In this document: positions 48,349 to 56,731 of the stretch, in pieces | How the letters are laid out: each line of letters opens with the position of its first letter | Position numbering within the stretch: position 1 is the stretch's first letter | Source of the DNA: an uncultured Oscillospiraceae bacterium | Lineage (GTDB): Bacteria > Bacillota > Clostridia > Oscillospirales > Oscillospiraceae | Length of the DNA stretch: 64,000 nt | Direction of reading: 5' to 3' | NCBI GenBank assembly: GCA_947587485.1 | Contig: CANPXZ010000001.1 | Span: 25,683 to 89,682, forward strand | Translations under genes and position numbers: made by a program | Notes under the pieces: model-generated | What the model saw: the letters and a program-made list of their open reading frames with translations, nothing else | What the model was told of the DNA's origin: nothing | Databases searched by the model: none

Positions 48349-50391
48349 TTAACCCTGCTCGTCAAGCTGTTCCCGGAGCTCCGATAGCTTACGGCCAAGC
48401 TGGGTCGTACGCTGCCTCGGGTCATGTCCCTGGGAAAGGTCGATGGCACGGGACAGGTCGCTAATCTTGCGCTCCCGTTCTTTCGCCAGCGTCTCCGACA
48501 TCAGGTCGATCGGGGCGGCCGTCCCGTTGACGCGGGACGCGACCATCTCCTCCAGGAACCCGTCAGAATCGGCCTTCTCCAGCTCACGGTCATACGCGTC
48601 CTCGAAATACCCGGACGCATAGGTCAGGTCGCGGCCCAAGATGTCACCGGCGCTCAGGGTGCGCAGCCGGCTCTCCTTGAGCATGTCCTCGACCGTGGGC
48701 ATAGGCGGTTCCGGACTCGGCTCCGGCGCCGCAGGGGTTTCCGGCTCAGACGCCGCATCGACATCCGTCACAGGTTCCGCCGGCTCAGCCTCCGGCTCTT
48801 CGGCGGCTGTGCTTGTGTTTTCATCGGTCCCGTCATCGCCGCCAGAAACCACGGAACCTTCGGAAAAAGGGACTTCTTCCTCTGCGGGCGCCTGGTCGGA
48901 CTCAGAAACGGCACCTTCGTTATCCTGGATATTTTCAGGATCGCCAGCCTGTTCCGGCTCTTCGGTCACATCGGCGGGCTCCTCCTGGCCGGCCGGCTCG
49001 CCCTCGTCATCACCGGCCTCGTCCGGAGACACGGGCTCACCTTCGTCATCACCGGCCTCGTCCGGGGACACGGGCTCACCTTCGTCATCACCGGCCTCGT
49101 CCGGGGACACGGGCTCGCCCTCGTCATCATTGGACTCCGGGATCACATCACCGGCCTCGTCCGGGGACACGGGCTCACCTTCGTCATCACAGGCCTCGTC
49201 CGGAGACACGGGCTCGCCATCGTCAGCTTCGGCCTCCGGGATCACGTCACCGGCCTCGTCCGGGGACACGGGCTCGCCATCGTCAGCTTCGGCCTCCGGG
49301 ACCACATCACCAGCCTCGTCCGGGGACACGGGCTCGCCTTCGTCCTCTCCAGCCTCCCGGACAACCTCACCGGCATCGTCCGGGGACACGGGCTCACCTT
49401 CGTTCTCTTCAGCCTCCGGGATCACATCACCGGCATCGTCCGGGAACACGGGCTCGCTGTCATCCGACACGCCGTTCTCGGACACAACCGCCATCTCGGC
49501 GCCGGCATCAACGTCATTGTCAGAAACGTAAGACCCGTTGAACAGCTGGGCCTGCTCAGACTCGGGCAGCTCGGACACACTGCCTTCGGTCACGGCGATA
49601 TCCTCGTCACTCACCATGTCCTGCAGGGACGCCTGCTCCGAAGCGTCGACGATATAATCGTCGTCCAGGGTATGTACGCTGGGCACATCGTCTGACGGGA
49701 TGTACGGGATGTCCATATCGCCGGTATCTTCCGACAGGACGCCGGTCTCCGGCGTGACCTCGCTCTCAAAGCCCATCTCGTAATCATACTCGGCGTCATA
49801 GAACCGATCCAGGAACTGGTTCAGGTCCGCCGGGGACAAAGTCTTGAACAGGTTGGTCAGGCACCGAGTCATGGACTCAACGGAATGGTAGACACTGCCC
49901 AGATAAAGATAACGCCCGATCAGGTTCCAACGGCGATCACGCTCCAGTTCCTGGTCAAAAGGAACCTCGCGCAGCGCGGGGATATTGTCCGCGAGGACTT
50001 TATGAGCCGGCGGCAGAAGGACATTCCCGACGCCCATACCGGCCAGGAATCGCTTGAGCGGCGACCACTCAGGCACGTGCTCCAGGATCCAGTCGCTGCC
50101 GTCGTCCTGTCCGCGGGCAAACTCCTGTATCAGGAACTGGACGGCATCGACATTTGCGCCGACACACATATCCAGGACGCACTTGAATGCCAGGTCAGAA
50201 TACAGGACCAGAGCGTTGTCATCAGTCAGCAGTCCGACGGGCCCATCCTGGTCGGCCGGCAGCGCCGTCCGCTCCGCCCTGTTGTTCCAGGAATAGTCTG
50301 AATACACCGCGCACACCGGGCCGCGCTTGCTGGCGGGCCTGGCATTCAGCGCGTCAAGGTCGATAAAACCGTTTTCACATGGGATCCTCAT
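48349..50391 (-). CDS. Acidic repeat protein of the transfer region, 680 aa
   Basis: The start at 50391 (MRIPCENGFIDLDALNARP) follows AAGGAGAAAGG; the track start lies inside the relaxase gene. Residues 1-~210 look globular (ALVLYSDLAFKCVLDMCVGANVD). From ~210 to ~580 it is very acidic and disordered, with about ten copies of GEPVSPD(E/D)AG. The C-terminal ~100 residues are helical (MPTVEDMLKESRLRTL; MSETLAKERERKISDLSRAI). No membrane segment. Last gene of the relaxase unit. The repeats resemble the EPVS units of the 691-aa protein at 27815. Possibly a flexible scaffold or mimic of nucleic acid. Confidence 0.75.
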   Translation of the reverse strand: MRIPCENGFIDLDALNARPASKRGPVCAVYSDYSWNNRAERTALPADQDGPVGLLTDDNALVLYSDLAFKCVLDMCVGANVDAVQFLIQEFARGQDDGSDWILEHVPEWSPLKRFLAGMGVGNVLLPPAHKVLADNIPALREVPFDQELERDRRWNLIGRYLYLGSVYHSVESMTRCLTNLFKTLSPADLNQFLDRFYDAEYDYEMGFESEVTPETGVLSEDTGDMDIPYIPSDDVPSVHTLDDDYIVDASEQASLQDMVSDEDIAVTEGSVSELPESEQAQLFNGSYVSDNDVDAGAEMAVVSENGVSDDSEPVFPDDAGDVIPEAEENEGEPVSPDDAGEVVREAGEDEGEPVSPDEAGDVVPEAEADDGEPVSPDEAGDVIPEAEADDGEPVSPDEACDDEGEPVSPDEAGDVIPESNDDEGEPVSPDEAGDDEGEPVSPDEAGDDEGEPVSPDEAGDDEGEPAGQEEPADVTEEPEQAGDPENIQDNEGAVSESDQAPAEEEVPFSEGSVVSGGDDGTDENTSTAAEEPEAEPAEPVTDVDAASEPETPAAPEPSPEPPMPTVEDMLKESRLRTLSAGDILGRDLTYASGYFEDAYDRELEKADSDGFLEEMVASRVNGTAAPIDLMSETLAKERERKISDLSRAIDLSQGHDPRQRTTQLGRKLSELREQLDEQG
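48990..49460 (-). repeat. Degenerate coding tandem repeats
   Basis: Repeated segments of ~33-54 bp sharing a core that encodes GEPVSPDEAG, in the 680-aa protein. Units differ in length and spacing, so copy number may vary. Confidence 0.8.
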
Positions 50392-50416
50392 GATACCTTT
50401 CTCCTTTTTGAATATT

Positions 50417-52801
50417 TTATTGCGGCTGTTGCTGCCGCGGGTCAACATACGGGTTCTCGTCCACGACAACACGGTCGCGCTCCGACGCGTCTCGCACGAT
50501 CTCACGGAGGGACTCCATCATGCTGCGTTTGGAAAGCTCCTCATAGACGGGATTGTCAAGGCGGATCGTCGCGGTGTTGGTCCTGGCTCGGATCGCCTCA
50601 TCATAAAGGGTGTGGTAGGTGTTGTCGTCCCGGTAATCGTTGGCCACATCCATCATGGCCTGGATGTCGCCGGGATCGACGATACCCGCAAGGCTGTCTT
50701 CCTGTCCGGTATCCCTCAGGTACGCATAGGCTTTATCCCATGCCTCGCTGCGCCGCTGCGCCATCTCCCGGAAGTTCCGGACGTTTTCCGGTGAGATGCG
50801 GAAATCATAAGTAAAGTCGTAAGCCATGTGGTGCAGGTCATACGCTTTCACGTCGTCAAACCGGTACCTGGTACCGGATTCAACCTTTTCGGTCTCCGGG
50901 TCAAACTCAAGGCCCATGGTGGCCAACTTTTCCCGCAGGTTGCGCAGGCTCCGCTGGTACTCCTGGTCCTCCATCAGCATCATCTGCTGGAACGCCCCGG
51001 GGTTGGTGATCAAAAAACCGGCGCCGGTCAGGTCGTACTTCTTCGTCCCGTTCGCCTCGGTCTTCTCGGCACTCCCATGCTTGTCGATGATGTGCTTGTC
51101 TTCCGACATCGCATGCCGCCGGTTGGACCGGTATTTGAGCTGGAGGGTGTCATCGACATCTTCTTTGTATTCATCCGGCATATGGAAAAAGTGCAGGAAA
51201 CGCTGGTACTTGTTCATCAGTGCCTCGTTATAATCCTGCTCGATCTTCAAAAAATCGTACAAAGCCTTGGATTCCGGGTTATAGGTCTCCTGGGCGCCGT
51301 CCTCGTATTGATGGACCAGCTCACCGACCTTTTGAAATGCCTCAGTGTGATAACGAAGCCGTCCCGCGTAGGACCGTAGCCGGAACCCAAACTCGATCAT
51401 CTTGTCGTCTTTGATGTAATTCGCCATCTCTTCGTATGGCATGCACATGGCGTCCATGAACGGCGTATTGAAATTGATCGTGCTGTCGTCTACGGTCTTG
51501 AGGACGTCGTACACGGCGTTCATGCCACGCTCCAGGACCTCATCCCGGAACTTGACCTCCTGGTCACGGACGGCCTCCTCGGGAGTCAGCCGCACGCGGA
51601 CCGACTTGCGGTTCCGCCCGACGCCGCGGTATCTATAAGCGTAATATTCCTCAAAGTCGCCACGGGCCCGCTGCGCCTCCAGGTACTCATGCTTCTGCTG
51701 CAGCGCTTCGGAAAACCCGGAATCCGGCCGGTCAAGAAGGTCCGTGACATAGGCCCGCACGATCCCGTTGGCCTTCTTCATGTTGCCATGGATCTTTTTG
51801 ACACCCCTGCCCTTCCGGACAGTCATCACGTCGTCCGGCCCGCCGTCCGTGTTGATACTCGCCTTCCAGAGCGATTTGTCGTCCTTGGGCAGGCACGCCA
51901 GCAAGTATTGCGGCAAACCCCGTTCCTCAATGAGCTTATAAGTGAACCGCTTGATGAACCCAATGGTATTCTGCCGCTCCTCCTCCATCTGGCGGGAGAG
52001 CCGCTTGTACACCTGGCACTCGCCAAGCGTATCGTCAATGCCGCGCCGGATCGCCTTCCGCATTCCCGCGTCCAGGGTCCCTTTCTGTTCCCCGTCCTTG
52101 GTAAAGCGCTTTCCCGGCCCCTTATCGACCATGGCCAGATGGCAATGCAAATGCTTCGTATCAACCTGGATCAGGCCAATGTAATCAAGGTCCGAAAACT
52201 GCGGCGAGATGTTCTTGAGTCCCTTCTGGATCGCCAGCCGGAGCTTCGCCTGGTCCGATTTGCCGTAAATATCCCCCGGCTTATTGACTTTCAAGTCCTT
52301 CGGGAGCACGCCCATGTCCTGCAGGTATTCCGTCTCAAACGAAATGACGGTCTTCAGGACGGGCTTGCCCTTCTTGTATTCCCTGTCCAGCATCCGTGAC
52401 GTTTCCAGGACCTCGTTATGGGTCAAAGACAAGCTCCGCGGCCCGAAAGCCAGCCCGGAATAGCCCTGCATCTTCTCCATGTCATCCCGGAGTTTTCCCG
52501 GTGATGTGGACCCGCTGTCGATCGCCACGTCCGTGGCGCCGTCCCGGGCCATGTAACGCGTCACATAGTCAGAAATATCAACGCCGGCCATCGTCCGGTC
52601 ACGGTAGATCTCCCGCATCTGGGCGTCCAGCTTGGAAAGCTGGTCCGGCCTGGCGGGGGACGGCGTCAGGTTTTCTGAGGCGCCGTCCCTGGCCATGTAC
52701 TCGATCACGTACCGCCCGGGGGAATTTCCCCGGCTGCCATGGATCGTGAACTCATTGGCGATCACGATGGACTTGGACAGGTTGTGCTGCCCGGCCGCCA
52801 T
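50417..52801 (-). CDS. MobP/MobL-like relaxase
   Basis: A 794-aa relaxase candidate, which would nick the transfer origin and lead the strand through the channel. The N terminus has two related segments, RYVIEYMARDGA and DYVTRYMARDGA, like the Y-x-D/ARD motif of MobP2/MobL proteins. The histidine motif TKHLHCHLAMVDKG (~213-226) matches the metal-binding HxH of MOB relaxases. A long helical C-terminal region of unknown role follows. The start overlaps the stop of the 494-aa gene by one base (TGATG), so translation is coupled. It is the only relaxase in the window. Confidence 0.85.
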   Translation of the reverse strand: MAAGQHNLSKSIVIANEFTIHGSRGNSPGRYVIEYMARDGASENLTPSPARPDQLSKLDAQMREIYRDRTMAGVDISDYVTRYMARDGATDVAIDSGSTSPGKLRDDMEKMQGYSGLAFGPRSLSLTHNEVLETSRMLDREYKKGKPVLKTVISFETEYLQDMGVLPKDLKVNKPGDIYGKSDQAKLRLAIQKGLKNISPQFSDLDYIGLIQVDTKHLHCHLAMVDKGPGKRFTKDGEQKGTLDAGMRKAIRRGIDDTLGECQVYKRLSRQMEEERQNTIGFIKRFTYKLIEERGLPQYLLACLPKDDKSLWKASINTDGGPDDVMTVRKGRGVKKIHGNMKKANGIVRAYVTDLLDRPDSGFSEALQQKHEYLEAQRARGDFEEYYAYRYRGVGRNRKSVRVRLTPEEAVRDQEVKFRDEVLERGMNAVYDVLKTVDDSTINFNTPFMDAMCMPYEEMANYIKDDKMIEFGFRLRSYAGRLRYHTEAFQKVGELVHQYEDGAQETYNPESKALYDFLKIEQDYNEALMNKYQRFLHFFHMPDEYKEDVDDTLQLKYRSNRRHAMSEDKHIIDKHGSAEKTEANGTKKYDLTGAGFLITNPGAFQQMMLMEDQEYQRSLRNLREKLATMGLEFDPETEKVESGTRYRFDDVKAYDLHHMAYDFTYDFRISPENVRNFREMAQRRSEAWDKAYAYLRDTGQEDSLAGIVDPGDIQAMMDVANDYRDDNTYHTLYDEAIRARTNTATIRLDNPVYEELSKRSMMESLREIVRDASERDRVVVDENPYVDPRQQQPQ

Positions 52802-54285
52802 CAGACGAGGCCCATCTCACGGGCCAGGGCGTCAATATCGACGTCGGAACTGATAATGTCGCCGTCCAGGCTCTTCTTCTCCTGGACACGGGTCTCGGTC
52901 TGCCCGGTGATCTTGTTCTCCACCTGGACCTTGACGTCGGCATCACGCTTCTCCAGGCCCTTGCCGGCCTCAGCCTTTCCGGCCTCGCTCATGGCGTCCT
53001 TCTGCTGCTGCATGCGGGCCTGCTGCTCCGCGCGCCGCTGCGCCAGGCGCTCCCGGCGGCTCAGAGTCTTCTTCACGTCCTTGACAGCAGCCGCCGCGGC
53101 CATGGCGTCCTTCATGGCGTCATGGGTGGCGTAATGGATCTTGTCGCTCCGGTCCTCAATCACAGAGACGGGATCGTCCAGCTTCTCGGTGCCGGGCTTC
53201 TGGCCGACATCAGTGATCGGGGTGGTCATCACCTCGTCGTTCTGGCCAGGCGCCTTCGGCTCTGCCAGGGATTTGGCATCCAGCTTCGGACGGTCGACGG
53301 GGATGGTCTCAGCGCCGGCATAGATCATCCGGGTCGCCATGTCGTTCAAGCGGGCGTCCAGGGTGGCCTGCTCGACCTTGTGGCCGGCGTCCTCGGTCTG
53401 CTGGACCTCTTTCTTGCGGGCCTTGTCCGTCTGTTCCTTAATGCTGTTCACGGCATCCGCGACATTCTTGGCCGTGGTTTCCGGATGGGCGGTGCCGAAC
53501 ATGTTGGCCTTGGCCATCTGGTCACGCAGCCGCTGCTGGATCCGTGCCTGGGCGACTTCGACAAAGCTGGCGCCATCCGCCATGCTCCGGGTGGTTGGGG
53601 TATCGCTGAACCGACCGATCGGGGCGTCATACAGCGAGCGCCGGCGGATATCGGACGTGTCGCGGTCGAACTGGACGCCCTCGCGCAGCTTCGCGGACTG
53701 CTCCTCGTTGTGCTTCTGTGCTTTGAACGGCAAGAACGCCGCTGCCAGGGTGCGGTAGCCGGTCTTCATCGTGCTGGTGTGCAGGGAGAGCCGGTCCTGG
53801 ATCTCGACAAACGTGATCGGCGTGTTGGCCACGGCCGAATAATCGACCTTACAGGGGATCTCCAAAAGGCTCCCGATCACGCGGCCCTGGCAGGACCAGC
53901 CGTTGTTGAACAGCCCATTGTTCGCCAGCGTGGCGATTTCCAGGTCAGAAAGCGCGTAGCTCATGGACGCCGTGACAGGAAAATCGTCACGGAAGTCAAG
54001 CTGGTCACAGGCGTTGGGGAACAAAAGCCCCGTTTTCTCCTGAAGGAACACGCCCTCGGCGTGCCCATCAAATTGAATGTACGGCCTGTAATTCTGGTTC
54101 ATGTCGAACTGGATATGCGCCTGCTCAACGCGGAACAGCATATGGCAGTCGATCCCATACAGGCTGATGATCTCGGATTTGCGGCAGCGGCGGACGATGT
54201 CGTTTACGCGCCGGTCCCTTTTGTGGAACACGGTGCTGTGGATCCGATTGTCCGTCTTCTGCTGCGTAGTGGCGGTTGCAGCCAT
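52801..54285 (-). CDS. Unknown 494-aa protein coupled to the relaxase
   Basis: Starts MAATATTQQKTDNRIHSTVF behind AAGGAGG. Residues ~25-190 look beta-rich and globular (IISLYGIDCHMLFRVEQAHIQF; VDYSAVANTPITFVEIQD), with Cys and His scattered. The rest is helical and charged (RLAQRRAEQQARMQQQKDAM), ending SDVDIDALAREMGLV. Its stop overlaps the relaxase start. A relaxosome or channel role is likely from position only. No family recognised. Confidence 0.75.
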   Translation of the reverse strand: MAATATTQQKTDNRIHSTVFHKRDRRVNDIVRRCRKSEIISLYGIDCHMLFRVEQAHIQFDMNQNYRPYIQFDGHAEGVFLQEKTGLLFPNACDQLDFRDDFPVTASMSYALSDLEIATLANNGLFNNGWSCQGRVIGSLLEIPCKVDYSAVANTPITFVEIQDRLSLHTSTMKTGYRTLAAAFLPFKAQKHNEEQSAKLREGVQFDRDTSDIRRRSLYDAPIGRFSDTPTTRSMADGASFVEVAQARIQQRLRDQMAKANMFGTAHPETTAKNVADAVNSIKEQTDKARKKEVQQTEDAGHKVEQATLDARLNDMATRMIYAGAETIPVDRPKLDAKSLAEPKAPGQNDEVMTTPITDVGQKPGTEKLDDPVSVIEDRSDKIHYATHDAMKDAMAAAAAVKDVKKTLSRRERLAQRRAEQQARMQQQKDAMSEAGKAEAGKGLEKRDADVKVQVENKITGQTETRVQEKKSLDGDIISSDVDIDALAREMGLV

Positions 54286-54288
54286 GTC

Positions 54289-54756
54289 TTAGCCCTCCTT
54301 ATCTTCATCGAACTCATGGCGTTCCCGCCACGCAGGTCCCTTGTCGATCTCGCCGGTCTTCCGGTCAACGCGCCACAGGCGCCGTTTCGCGGCCCGGGCC
54401 AGCATCTTGATCACAGAAAACGACGCAAAGAGGGTAAAGCCGCAAGACATGCCGATCACCGTGTAACCGGTCAGCACATCGGTGACCGTCTCCATCCCGG
54501 CGACGCCCGTGGCGCCGATCAGGACCGCCACCAGGATCATCGCAACCTGGATGGCGACGTAACACACGATGCACATCACCATGCCATACAGCAGGCAGAT
54601 AACGCCGTTGTGGCCCATGATCTTGGACCCGCGCCAGGACTTCGACATCACGTCGCCGAACAGCCCCGCCTGCTTTTTCGTTTCCTTCATTGCGTCGTTC
54701 ATTTTCGACTTATGCTTCTTTGCCGCGATCGCGACTGCTGTGCTGCCCATTTTCAT
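54289..54756 (-). CDS. Small multi-pass membrane protein, 155 aa
   Basis: Starts MKMGSTAVAIAAKKHKS behind GGAGG. Two to three hydrophobic segments lie at ~50-125 (VICLLYGMVMCIVCYVAIQV; GYTVIGMSCGFTLFASF), flanked by a basic N terminus and a charged C terminus. Size and position suit a small channel component of a type IV secretion system, such as a VirB3/PrgF-like protein, but no family match is evident. Confidence 0.7.
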   Translation of the reverse strand: MKMGSTAVAIAAKKHKSKMNDAMKETKKQAGLFGDVMSKSWRGSKIMGHNGVICLLYGMVMCIVCYVAIQVAMILVAVLIGATGVAGMETVTDVLTGYTVIGMSCGFTLFASFSVIKMLARAAKRRLWRVDRKTGEIDKGPAWRERHEFDEDKEG

Positions 54757-54775
54757 GTTTCCTCCTTATATCAGA

Positions 54776-55606
54776 TCAGCCGTTATTGGTCTTTTTAAGC
54801 GTTCTGGACTGGTCAGGCGGCCAACATTTGAAATCAGAAATCGTAATGTTGTCCTCACCACCGGCACCGGCCGTATGGACCGCCGTATATTCAAACACGG
54901 CCGCGGTCTTGTTGCTGGAGTTGCGTGCCTGGAGATAGACATACGCCATATACCGATAATTCCCGTCGGAATCCTCGCCGATGGGATAGGTTACAAAGTC
55001 GCCCTTGCTGGACCGGCAGGTATAAGCGTCACTCACCTGGTCCATGACCCACTGCGGCGGGTTGCCCTCAGCATCCGGGTCAACATGGTTTTCCTTGCAG
55101 TACTGCAAGGCTGCCGACGTAACGTCATAGGGAGCCAGGAACTGTACGGTGAACAGGCAGTCACCCAGAATCTGTCGGTAGTCCTCACGCATCTTGTTGT
55201 ACTCGACGGCAGATGCAAAGTTGACGGACGGGGAGATAAAATCCCAGAACTTGCCATCATCGGCCTGCCACCGCCCGGTATCCAGCCCGTCACCTTCCCA
55301 GACAATATTCACGGTATCGGACGTATCGATCTGCCCCTGATGCGTAAAGTATTCATCGCTGGAACGAAAATTGTCAACTTCATTCTGCAGGGCGATCAGC
55401 GCCTCGTTGACACCATTCTCACCAACGTCATAGTCCTCGAAGAAATTCCCGGCGACGTTCATGGCAACGCAGACAACAAGCGCAAACAAGAAGAACACGC
55501 CGCTGATCATCAACTGCTTTTTATGGGCGCCACACCAGGCGCCAAACCCGCCAACGGCTTTCGGCATCGCGGGCCCGCCGCCGGCTCTTGGCATTTTGAG
55601 CTTCAT
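54776..55606 (-). CDS. Single-pass membrane protein, possible VirB8-like
   Basis: A 276-aa protein with a short cytoplasmic start (MKLKMPRAGGG), one membrane helix at ~31-53 (KQLMISGVFFLFALVVCVAM) and a ~220-residue outer domain with alternating helices and strands and several Trp/Cys. This layout is that of VirB8/TcpC proteins of Gram-positive conjugation systems. I cannot see a specific signature, so the assignment is by topology and neighbourhood. Second gene of the relaxase unit. Confidence 0.7.
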   Translation of the reverse strand: MKLKMPRAGGGPAMPKAVGGFGAWCGAHKKQLMISGVFFLFALVVCVAMNVAGNFFEDYDVGENGVNEALIALQNEVDNFRSSDEYFTHQGQIDTSDTVNIVWEGDGLDTGRWQADDGKFWDFISPSVNFASAVEYNKMREDYRQILGDCLFTVQFLAPYDVTSAALQYCKENHVDPDAEGNPPQWVMDQVSDAYTCRSSKGDFVTYPIGEDSDGNYRYMAYVYLQARNSSNKTAAVFEYTAVHTAGAGGEDNITISDFKCWPPDQSRTLKKTNNG

Positions 55607-55624
55607 ATCGTTCTCCCCTTTCTT

Positions 55625-56572
55625 TTATCGCGCCGGTGATGCAATGTTGCTTTCCGGCTCCTCAGGCTCTGTCTCGACCGGCGGCTGCTCCGCCTCGGAA
55701 TCAGCGATCTGCTGGTCCGTCGGCATCTCAGGATCCGTCACACCTTCCGTGCTGCCAGTCGTATCCTGGATGATGTCACTATTATTTTCGCTCGGACTGC
55801 CATCATTTGCCGGCACCGACTCATCGCCTGTCAGTCCGGGGATCAAGTCGTCGATCATATCCTGCAGGTCCGGATCGATCGTGGAGGAATTCGGGTCGGC
55901 CTCGATCGCGCCGTTCTGGTCCAGCATGTAAGCAAATTGGGAATAATATGTGTTGGAATCGACCGCAAACTTCCCGGTCTCGCCGTTATAAGACCCGAGC
56001 TTCAGGGCGATCAGGTACTTCGTCCCGCTGCCCTCGGTATACCAGCAGGACCAGAGGCAGTCGTACGTCGGAACCTGCGCGTCATAGAACGTGTCAAACT
56101 GCCACACGATCGGCGTCGCATGGGGGTCCAGCTTCCCGCCATACCAGGGGTTCACATTCGGACTCCCGGTCAGGACGGACAGTCGGGACTTCGCTTCAGT
56201 CCCAAGGCCGCCATCCTTAAAATATACATTCATCAAGTCGGCCAGTTCCTGACCGCCTTCCTGGGCAGAATACATCTGCTTCGTCTCGGTACGAACGCCA
56301 GCATCGTCACGTTTGGCGTCGTTCTCTTCATGCCACGCCGCCGCCTCGCTTTTGAGGGACGCATAATCGGCATTCAACTTGTCATACTGGGCCTGCAGGT
56401 CCTGCACGTTGTCATAGTGCCGCTTGATCCCGATACCGCCGGTGATGACCATCGCCAAAGCGACCAGGACGCACAGGGCGTCAAAGATCTTGAACTTGAT
56501 GGCTGTTTCGCGCTCGATCTGCTTGTTGATATTCTCCCGCGTTTCGCTGCGGGAGTTCAGATTTACGGCCAT
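55625..56572 (-). CDS. Single-pass membrane protein with coiled coil
   Basis: The start at 56572 (MAVNLNSRSETRENIN) follows GGAGGAAAGG; the track start lies upstream of the -10 box. One membrane helix at ~29-48 (IFDALCVLVALAMVITGG) is followed by a short coiled coil (LQAQYDKLNADYASLKSEAA), an outer domain (YDAQVPTYDCLWSCWY) and a Thr/Glu/Pro-rich acidic tail. 315 aa. Topology resembles its neighbour and VirB8-like subunits. First gene of the six-gene relaxase unit. Confidence 0.7.
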   Translation of the reverse strand: MAVNLNSRSETRENINKQIERETAIKFKIFDALCVLVALAMVITGGIGIKRHYDNVQDLQAQYDKLNADYASLKSEAAAWHEENDAKRDDAGVRTETKQMYSAQEGGQELADLMNVYFKDGGLGTEAKSRLSVLTGSPNVNPWYGGKLDPHATPIVWQFDTFYDAQVPTYDCLWSCWYTEGSGTKYLIALKLGSYNGETGKFAVDSNTYYSQFAYMLDQNGAIEADPNSSTIDPDLQDMIDDLIPGLTGDESVPANDGSPSENNSDIIQDTTGSTEGVTDPEMPTDQQIADSEAEQPPVETEPEEPESNIASPAR

Positions 56573-56621
56573 ATGCCTTTCCTCCTTCTGATTTTTCCGG
56601 CCTCCGCCGGCGCCTGAGGCT

Positions 56622-56667
56622 ATTATAGCACACCCCTCAGGAAAAAACAATATACTTTTATATAAAA
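56622..56667 (-). promoter_or_regulatory. Promoter of the relaxase unit with TTTTATATAAAA palindrome
   Basis: Minus strand TTGTTT (56645-56650), 17 bases, TATAAT (56622-56627). The 12-bp palindrome TTTTATATAAAA (56656-56667) lies 5 bp upstream of the -35. Confidence 0.75.
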
Positions 56668-56687
56668 TTATTAAAAATGTTCATCCA

Positions 56688-56718
56688 AGAAAACCCCCGG
56701 CCCCGAAGGACCGGGGGC
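56688..56718 (-). terminator. Terminator after the 2094-aa gene
   Basis: CCCCCGGTCC-TTCG-GGGCCGGGGG on the minus strand, then TTTTCTT. Confidence 0.88.
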
Positions 56719-56731
56719 CCAGCCTCACACC

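Noticed and set aside
48990-49460. Possible non-coding repeat array
   Set aside because: Repeats keep the reading frame and encode GEPVSPDEAG units in the 680-aa protein.
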